A DNA stretch of 64,000 bases from Treponema_I sp045631425 (GTDB taxonomy: Bacteria; Spirochaetota; Spirochaetia; Treponematales; Treponemataceae). Positions 59,217 through 64,000 of the stretch are shown here, piece after piece (within the stretch, counting starts at the first letter, position 1; each line of letters opens with the position of its first letter). The notes below the pieces were generated by a model. It saw only the letters and a program-made list of their open reading frames with translations, was not told where the DNA came from and did no database searches. The stretch spans positions 1 to 64,000 of the forward strand of contig JAZQUR010000084.1 of NCBI GenBank assembly GCA_045631425.1, given 5' to 3'. Made by a program: the position numbers and the translations under genes.

Positions 59217-59351
59217 TTTTATTCCTTGATAAAAAGATTATGCCTTTGAAAAAGACAAAAAGTCTCCCAAAAATATCTGTATTAAAGATAACGAATTATG
59301 CCAAAATCGGCAAGTGGTGAAAGGTATATATTGATAATTCCTTAAAGTATT

Positions 59352-59384
59352 TACAAAAAAGCCACCCAAGTGGGCGGCAATTTT
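59352..59384 (-). terminator. Terminator of the Fe-S protein pair
   Basis: Minus strand GCCGCCC pairs with GGGTGGC around a four-base loop, followed by six T, directly after the stop at 59389. The remaining gap 59217-59351 shows nothing else. Confidence 0.8.
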
Positions 59385-59388
59385 GAAG

Positions 59389-59979
59389 TTACATATTTTG
59401 AGGTTTGTTTTTTCCAGATTTTAGTTGGCAAATTCCTTGAGTCATAGTTCCCATTGGACAAAAGGAACACCAAGTTCTTGGCTTAAATAAAATCATAACA
59501 ATAAGACCGATAATTGTAGATGTGAGCATTAAACTATAAAATCCAAAGGCAAATTGTGCCATCCAATCTGGGAAAGTTCCTTGAGTGTAAGCCCAACCCC
59601 AAGGAAGTTTAAAAGTCCACAAAAGCTTTATGGCTTCTTTTAATGAACTAGCACCACTTGCAACAGAATAAGTTTGAAAAATCATTGTGCCGAACATAGT
59701 GAGGAAAAAAACTAGAAATCCATAGCGAAACCACTTTGATGATAACCAATTTGGTGTTGGCTTTTTTCTAGAACAACCAAGTTTACCCCCAATTTGTGCA
59801 AATAACTGACCTCGGCCGCAATATTTGTTACAAAAGTGTTTATTTCCGGCAAAAATCGCAAATAATAATGGCACAATAAAATCAATTAAACCTAACCAAG
59901 CAAACATAATGTTAAAAAATCCAAGGGAAAAATAGATTATTGACCAAATCCATAAATATTCGTACCAGGCTTTTTTCAT
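59389..59979 (-). CDS. Polytopic 4Fe-4S membrane protein (NapH/polyferredoxin-like)
   Basis: A 196-residue protein with about four membrane helices and two cysteine groups, HFCNKYCGRGQLFAQ (about 48-62) and WCSFCPMGTMTQGICQ (about 170-185), of the kind that bind [4Fe-4S] clusters in NapH/YccM-type electron-transfer proteins. It overlaps the ferredoxin gene by four bases, so it likely anchors an electron path from that ferredoxin. The terminal acceptor is not encoded nearby. Confidence 0.82.
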   Translation of the reverse strand: MKKAWYEYLWIWSIIYFSLGFFNIMFAWLGLIDFIVPLLFAIFAGNKHFCNKYCGRGQLFAQIGGKLGCSRKKPTPNWLSSKWFRYGFLVFFLTMFGTMIFQTYSVASGASSLKEAIKLLWTFKLPWGWAYTQGTFPDWMAQFAFGFYSLMLTSTIIGLIVMILFKPRTWCSFCPMGTMTQGICQLKSGKNKPQNM

Positions 59980-60188
59980 ATTTCTTCTTTCCTTTCTCTT
60001 TCTAAAACTTCAATACTATTTGCAGGACAATTTCCAGCACATTTTCCACATCCAAGACAAATTTCTTCGTTAATTACAGCAAAACATCCTTTGAAAATAT
60101 GAATTGCCGATTTTGGACATTCTTTAACACAAACACCACAGGCTACACAGCGTTTTGTATTAACTTTTGCATATTTTTTTGATGCCAT
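59976..60188 (-). CDS. 2[4Fe-4S] ferredoxin-type protein
   Basis: A 70-residue protein with two CX2CX2CX3C clusters, CVACGVCVKECP and CLGCGKCAGNCP, as in bacterial ferredoxins. It carries electrons at low potential in the cytoplasm. It precedes and overlaps the membrane Fe-S protein gene (ATGA), so both are made together. GGAGG precedes the ATG. Confidence 0.9.
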   Translation of the reverse strand: MASKKYAKVNTKRCVACGVCVKECPKSAIHIFKGCFAVINEEICLGCGKCAGNCPANSIEVLERERKEEI

Positions 60189-60311
60189 TATTACCTCCTA
60201 TGCCTAAAGGAAGTCTACATCCTATTGAAAGAGTATGCAATGAATATTCTCTGATATATAAAATGTTTTTCACATATTGGAAAAAAGACGATTTTCTAGT
60301 AACATATACTT

Positions 60312-62234
60312 ATGTCTTATGAAGTAACTGCCTCAAGGCGACGTCCCCAAAAATTTGATGAATTAGTGGGTCAAGAATTCGTTGCCTCTACTTTGATGAA
60401 TTCAATAAAAACTGGAAAAATTGCACATGCGTATTTGTTTTCTGGACCTCGTGGATGTGGGAAAACCTCAACAGCAAGAATTTTAGCAAAATATCTTAAT
60501 TGTCACGATACTGAAAATGCTCCTTGTGGAAAATGTACAGCTTGTACAGAAATTGCAAAAGGCACAAGCATGGACGTTATCGAAATTGACGGTGCTTCAA
60601 ATACTAGTGTAAATGATGTTCGACAAATAAAGGATGAAGTGCTTTTTCCACCAAACTCTTCAAAATACAAAATTTACATAATCGACGAAGTTCACATGCT
60701 TTCAACAAGTGCTTTCAACGCTCTTTTGAAAACCATCGAAGAACCACCACATTACGTGATTTTTATTTTTGCAACAACAGAACTTCATAAGGTGCCAGCA
60801 ACTATAAAAAGCCGATGTCAACAATTTCACTTTAGACTTGGCTCTACTGAACAAATCAAAGAAGTTTTGGCAAAAGCCGCCGAAGAACTTGGAATCCAAG
60901 CTGATGACGAAGCTCTTTACTGGATTGCGAGAGAGTCCACAGGAAGTTTCCGGGACGCATACACTTTGTTTGACCAGGTTGCAGCCTTTTCAGATAAGCA
61001 TATCACTTATGATGGAATCCGTGACAAACTTGGCATTGTTGGAACCGAGCAATTAAACGAACTTTGTGAAGCTTGTTGCCAGGGGAAATCCTCTGAAGCA
61101 ATCCTCATGATTGATAAATTCATCCAAGATGGAATTCCTATCGAGCAACTTATAACAAACCTAAGCGAATACCTTAGAAGCTGTCTTTTCATCCAAAGTG
61201 GAATTACAAAAGAAGGCTTACTAGGTCAAAATATTTCTCGCTATTCTCAAATTGTTTTGCAACACTGGGATGCAATTCGTCTAGAACGAGCCTTATCCAT
61301 GTTTATGCAACTTTATCGTGATATTCGCTATTCATTAGATGTCCGTTACGAATTAGATCTTGCTACCACAAGACTTTGTTGGCTATCTTCTTACGTTAGT
61401 ACAAATGAAGTTAAAGCTGCTATTGATGATGCAAAAGCTTTCTTTTCAGGAAATAATCCTCCTCAAATAAAAGCAAATCAGTCATCTTCATATCAAGGTG
61501 GATATTCAGAGACTCAACAAACTCCAGCACAAATCCCAGAAAATAACACTGGATACAATCCTGCTGGATTACCTAGATTTTCAGCATTAGGCGCAAATCC
61601 TGCTTCTACCCAAGATGAGCAAAACCGCCCTTTTGCTAATGGCGACAGTTTTATAAATCAAATATCTTTTGAGCCAAAACCAGAAACTGTCGCCTTCACA
61701 GAAAACATGGCTGAAACTCAATTTTCAACTGAAAACAGTTTTTCAAAAGATACACAAATTGGAAACAAAAATTTATCATTAGATGAAATTAAGCAACTTA
61801 CCATCCAAAGAGAGTTAGACAACAGAAATACCCTCTTGGGAACTGCTTTACAAGATTCTGAAGATTGGACTTTAGAAGGGAACGCAATCACAATTCCTGT
61901 AACAAATCCATTATCAATGAAAAAACTAAATTCTAGTGTTGTTTCCATTGCAAAAAACATTGCAGAAATTTGGGGCAAAAAAGTTTTTGTAAAAATTGAA
62001 TTGCTAAAACAAAAAGAGCCAGAAGATGTTTTCAGCACTCTTCCTCCATCAGTTCAATCCATTTGCAATATTTTTGGTGCAACAGTTGGTCACATTACCG
62101 AATTATCCCCAGAAAATAAAAATGTTTCACAGCAAACATCAGATTCCTCTGAAAATACTGAACATCAAAAAGATGATTCTTCAACTCCAGAAGAAGAATA
62201 TTTCTCTTCCGATGATACAGAAGATGATGATTAA
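60312..62234 (+). CDS. dnaX: DNA polymerase III subunit tau/gamma
   Basis: A 640-residue clamp-loader subunit. Domain I has Walker A SGPRGCGKTSTARILAK (about 44-60), a zinc module with cysteines in CHDTENAPCGKCTAC, and Walker B IIDEVHMLS. FIFATTELHKVPATIKSRCQ carries sensor 1. Domains II and III run to about 360, followed by a proline- and glutamine-rich linker and a C-terminal tau-like domain with an acidic end. No slippery frameshift heptamer was found, so only the full-length form is expected from this reading. Start MSYEV is canonical. First gene of dnaX-ybaB-recR. Confidence 0.96.
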   Translation: MSYEVTASRRRPQKFDELVGQEFVASTLMNSIKTGKIAHAYLFSGPRGCGKTSTARILAKYLNCHDTENAPCGKCTACTEIAKGTSMDVIEIDGASNTSVNDVRQIKDEVLFPPNSSKYKIYIIDEVHMLSTSAFNALLKTIEEPPHYVIFIFATTELHKVPATIKSRCQQFHFRLGSTEQIKEVLAKAAEELGIQADDEALYWIARESTGSFRDAYTLFDQVAAFSDKHITYDGIRDKLGIVGTEQLNELCEACCQGKSSEAILMIDKFIQDGIPIEQLITNLSEYLRSCLFIQSGITKEGLLGQNISRYSQIVLQHWDAIRLERALSMFMQLYRDIRYSLDVRYELDLATTRLCWLSSYVSTNEVKAAIDDAKAFFSGNNPPQIKANQSSSYQGGYSETQQTPAQIPENNTGYNPAGLPRFSALGANPASTQDEQNRPFANGDSFINQISFEPKPETVAFTENMAETQFSTENSFSKDTQIGNKNLSLDEIKQLTIQRELDNRNTLLGTALQDSEDWTLEGNAITIPVTNPLSMKKLNSSVVSIAKNIAEIWGKKVFVKIELLKQKEPEDVFSTLPPSVQSICNIFGATVGHITELSPENKNVSQQTSDSSENTEHQKDDSSTPEEEYFSSDDTEDDD

Positions 62235-62282
62235 AAACTAAACAAAATTCACAAACAATACTATATTTAAAACGGAGATAAA

Positions 62283-62588
62283 ATGAATTTTAATCCTTTT
62301 GATTTATTGAAAAATGCAAACAATCTTCAAGCCCAATTTCAAAAAGCGCAAGAAGAGCTAAAAGAAACTTTTGCGACTGGTTCTTCTGGTGGTGGAATTG
62401 TAAAAGTAACTGTAAACGGAACATTTGAAGTTGTTGATGTACAAATTGATCCTATTGCTGTAGATCCTCGTGATGTAAAAATGTTACAGGACTTGATTGT
62501 AGCCGCTTCTCACGACGCAATGGAAAAAATCAAAGACGGAATGAAAGATAAACTTGGTGGCTTAAATATTCCAGGACTAAATCTATAA
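62283..62588 (+). CDS. ybaB: Nucleoid-associated protein YbaB/EbfC family
   Basis: A 101-residue DNA-binding protein with the family pattern NANNLQAQFQKAQEELKETF and VKVTVNGTFEVVDVQIDPIA, ending KLGGLNIPGLNL. It acts as a small nucleoid protein; EbfC of Borrelia binds DNA and regulates genes. It follows dnaX by 48 bases and its stop overlaps the recR start by one base. AACGGAG precedes the ATG. Confidence 0.93.
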   Translation: MNFNPFDLLKNANNLQAQFQKAQEELKETFATGSSGGGIVKVTVNGTFEVVDVQIDPIAVDPRDVKMLQDLIVAASHDAMEKIKDGMKDKLGGLNIPGLNL

Positions 62589-63175
62589 TGAATGCACTAG
62601 AAGAATTAGCTGAAAGTTTTTCACGTCTTCCCGGCATTGGGAAAAAAAGCGCCATGCGAATTGCTTATCATTTGCTAAAAACTGATACAGCATTTTTGCA
62701 TCAATTTGCAGGGGAACTTTCTAGCCTACACGATAAAATCAAACAATGCTCAATTTGTGGAACTTACACAGAAACTGATCCTTGTCCAATTTGCACAAGT
62801 CCAAAACGTGACCGCTCAATGATTTGTGTTGTGGAACAACCTCAGGACGTTACCACTATTGAAGCATCAAAAGAATTTTTTGGACTTTTCCATGTTCTTG
62901 GCGGAGTGATTTCACCTCTAGACGGAATCGGGCCAGAACAACTTTCCATTGGAAAACTTGTGGAACGTGTAAAAAAAGAAGAAGTTCAAGAAATCATCAT
63001 TGCAACAAATCCTACAGTTGACGGTGATGTTACAGCATTGTATATTCAGAGAGCTTTATCTGGCACAGATGTGAAAATCTCTCGCTTGGCATCAGGACTT
63101 CCAGTTGGTGGCGACCTAGAATACGCAGACAAATTAACTCTCGCAAGAAGTTTTAGTAAAAGGCAGTCATTATGA
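62588..63175 (+). CDS. recR: Recombination protein RecR
   Basis: A 195-residue RecF-pathway protein. Its helix-hairpin-helix is RLPGIGKKSAMRIAYHLL, the zinc finger CSICGTYTETDPCPIC (about 55-70), and the Toprim domain MICVVEQPQDVTTIEASKEF followed by HVLGGVISPLDGIGPEQL. It loads RecA at gaps together with RecO. Start overlaps the ybaB stop by one base and its end overlaps the next gene by four bases, a fully coupled operon. Confidence 0.96.
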   Translation: MNALEELAESFSRLPGIGKKSAMRIAYHLLKTDTAFLHQFAGELSSLHDKIKQCSICGTYTETDPCPICTSPKRDRSMICVVEQPQDVTTIEASKEFFGLFHVLGGVISPLDGIGPEQLSIGKLVERVKKEEVQEIIIATNPTVDGDVTALYIQRALSGTDVKISRLASGLPVGGDLEYADKLTLARSFSKRQSL

Positions 63176-63741
63176 AAAGAAAACTTATTTTTTTATTTAT
63201 ATTATCAATGGGATTTTGTTTTGCAGAAGAATCTATAGACAAAAATGCTATAAAATTCACGTTTTTATCTTGGTCTTCTGGAAGCACAAAGGTTTCTTAC
63301 GAAAGAGCTTTTCCAAAAATAAATCAATCTGGAGAAATTTGCGTTGGCTTGATTTCAGCAGGATATGATAAATATCAAAATCATCCACGAGGATTTACAG
63401 TAAGATACGGACATAAGTTTTTTCTAGGCAATTTTGATAAAGCAAAACCTTTTGATGGATTTTTCCTTCGCCCAGAATACATTTTTTCAAGATTTACCTA
63501 CGACAAAAAAGATTCTGAAAACACACGAGCCTTAGCCCAAATGAATTCACTTATTGGGTGCTTTGGCTATCAAAAAACTTTTGGAAAATTCATTGTGGAT
63601 AGTTGGGTTGGAGCTGGTGTTGCATTTGGAGAACCTTGCGAAACAGGATATCATCACGGATTTCAGCTTTGGGATTTCCTCGGCTCTAAAAATGAAAATA
63701 TTGCTTTGAGTTTTAGTATTCGCCTTGGTTGGACTTTTTAG
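63172..63741 (+). CDS. Small putative outer-membrane barrel protein
   Basis: A 189-residue protein with a signal peptide (residues 1-18, ending GFCFA). An eight-strand-like barrel pattern of alternating residues and aromatic girdles follows, ending SFSIRLGWTF with C-terminal phenylalanine. It starts on ATGA overlapping recR, so it is translated from the dnaX-ybaB-recR message, an unusual partner for DNA-repair genes. Family not recognised. Confidence 0.68.
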   Translation: MKRKLIFLFILSMGFCFAEESIDKNAIKFTFLSWSSGSTKVSYERAFPKINQSGEICVGLISAGYDKYQNHPRGFTVRYGHKFFLGNFDKAKPFDGFFLRPEYIFSRFTYDKKDSENTRALAQMNSLIGCFGYQKTFGKFIVDSWVGAGVAFGEPCETGYHHGFQLWDFLGSKNENIALSFSIRLGWTF

Positions 63742-63771
63742 CGATTTTAGCAAAAGACAATGTTTATAGAC

Positions 63772-63807
63772 AAAGATTGCCCACATAAAAGGCAATCTTT
63801 TTTTTTG
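63772..63807. terminator. Terminator after the dnaX-recR operon
   Basis: AAAGATTGCC pairs with GGCAATCTTT around eight bases, followed by a long T-run; it closes the operon and faces the convergent partial gene. Confidence 0.85.
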
Positions 63808-63821
63808 AGATAATAATAAAG

Positions 63822-64000
63822 CTACAATTCAAAAATCACAGCGTTAGATTTTCGATCAATTCTTGGTGGTTGCTGATTTTTTCCATAAGTCTTAGGATGC
63901 TGAACTCGCACAAAATCCCCAGAAGACAAAGCTTTTTCGGCTGCTTCCAAAAGTGTTAATCCCAATTCAGAACATGCGTAACGCCCAACTTTTTCCCGTG
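63822..64000 (-). CDS. C-terminal part of an unidentified protein (partial)
   Basis: An open minus-strand frame enters from the window edge and ends with TAG at 63824-63822. The visible 59 residues include REKVGRYACSELGLTLLEAA, EKALSSGDFVRVQHPKTYGK and RIDRKSNAVIFEL. Codon use resembles neighbouring genes and the frame ends just outside a terminator, so it is likely the end of a real gene. No family recognised. Confidence 0.6.
   Translation of the reverse strand, partial: REKVGRYACSELGLTLLEAAEKALSSGDFVRVQHPKTYGKNQQPPRIDRKSNAVIFEL

Noticed and set aside
60305..60310. TATACT one base before dnaX ATG as a leaderless promoter
   Set aside because: A -10 box this close would start transcription inside the gene; the spacing does not fit the six to seven bases seen elsewhere.
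60312..62234. Programmed frameshift in dnaX producing gamma
   Set aside because: No A-AAA-AAG-type slippery heptamer with a downstream hairpin was found in the expected region.
1..64000. tRNA, rRNA and CRISPR arrays
   Set aside because: The intergenic regions were read on both strands and no cloverleaf, rRNA segment or regularly spaced repeat array was seen.

Overview
The window is bacterial chromosomal DNA, A+T-rich, densely coded, with genes on both strands. It most resembles a spirochaete of the genus Treponema. The evidence is a PnrA/TmpC-type purine nucleoside ABC operon, a CreD-linked two-component operon, several signal-peptide beta-barrel outer-membrane proteins, a lipoprotein ApbE, an FeoA-FeoB fusion and a canonical dnaX-ybaB-recR operon. 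No species is assigned because no rRNA or tRNA gene was seen. No CRISPR array, prophage or replication origin was seen.

Layout. 1-361: end of an IS3-like element and a decayed GNAT acetyltransferase. 432-4167: histidine kinase, creD and response regulator. 4.4-10.8 kb: a membrane-anchored protein, proline symporter, glycogen-binding domain protein, metK behind a structured leader, and a DUF5058 pair. 10.9-15.6 kb: a membrane LuxR-type pair, a class III cyclase, and an outer-membrane barrel whose promoter carries a G9 tract in its -35/-10 spacer. 15.8-21.9 kb: M20 peptidase, DUF975 protein, feoAB, HAD phosphatase, Nudix hydrolase. 21.9-28.5 kb: envelope lipoprotein and beta-propeller operon, PepSY-like protein, chemoreceptor. 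28.8-34.0 kb: nth, mscS, apbE, a toxin-first VapC-type module, and an AbrB/ABC-2 transporter operon. 34.1-38.0 kb: two tandem paralogous barrel proteins. 38.1-46.5 kb: GNAT, FAD oxidoreductase, ZIP transporter, diguanylate cyclase, large hybrid kinase, rubrerythrin and hpf. 46.5-49.3 kb: hpf leader, sugar-binding lipoprotein, CDF exporter. 49.4-50.8 kb: an AAA ATPase/DUF4143 gene bracketed by palindromic repeats that run into the neighbouring permease gene. 50.7-55.1 kb: pnr nucleoside transporter operon. 55.3-60.2 kb: small membrane protein, ASCH protein, B12/radical SAM protein, SlyD-like isomerase, Fe-S pair. 60.3-64 kb: dnaX-ybaB-recR, a small barrel and a partial gene.

Themes. The gene set points to envelope sensing and remodelling (CreD operon, barrels, MscS), uptake of nucleosides, iron, proline and sugars, and cyclic-nucleotide signalling by three different routes. 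Regulation is unusually readable. At least eleven genes on both strands have a sigma70-type -10 box ending 6 or 7 nt before the start codon and no Shine-Dalgarno, so they are probably leaderless. Others (hpf, metK, the second tandem barrel) have long structured leaders. The strongest candidates for undescribed biology are the poly-G spacer promoter, the four-hairpin hpf leader ending in a terminator against the Shine-Dalgarno, and the palindrome-bracketed ATPase unit. All positions and spacings were counted by hand from the sequence; family names come from motif recognition, not from database searches.
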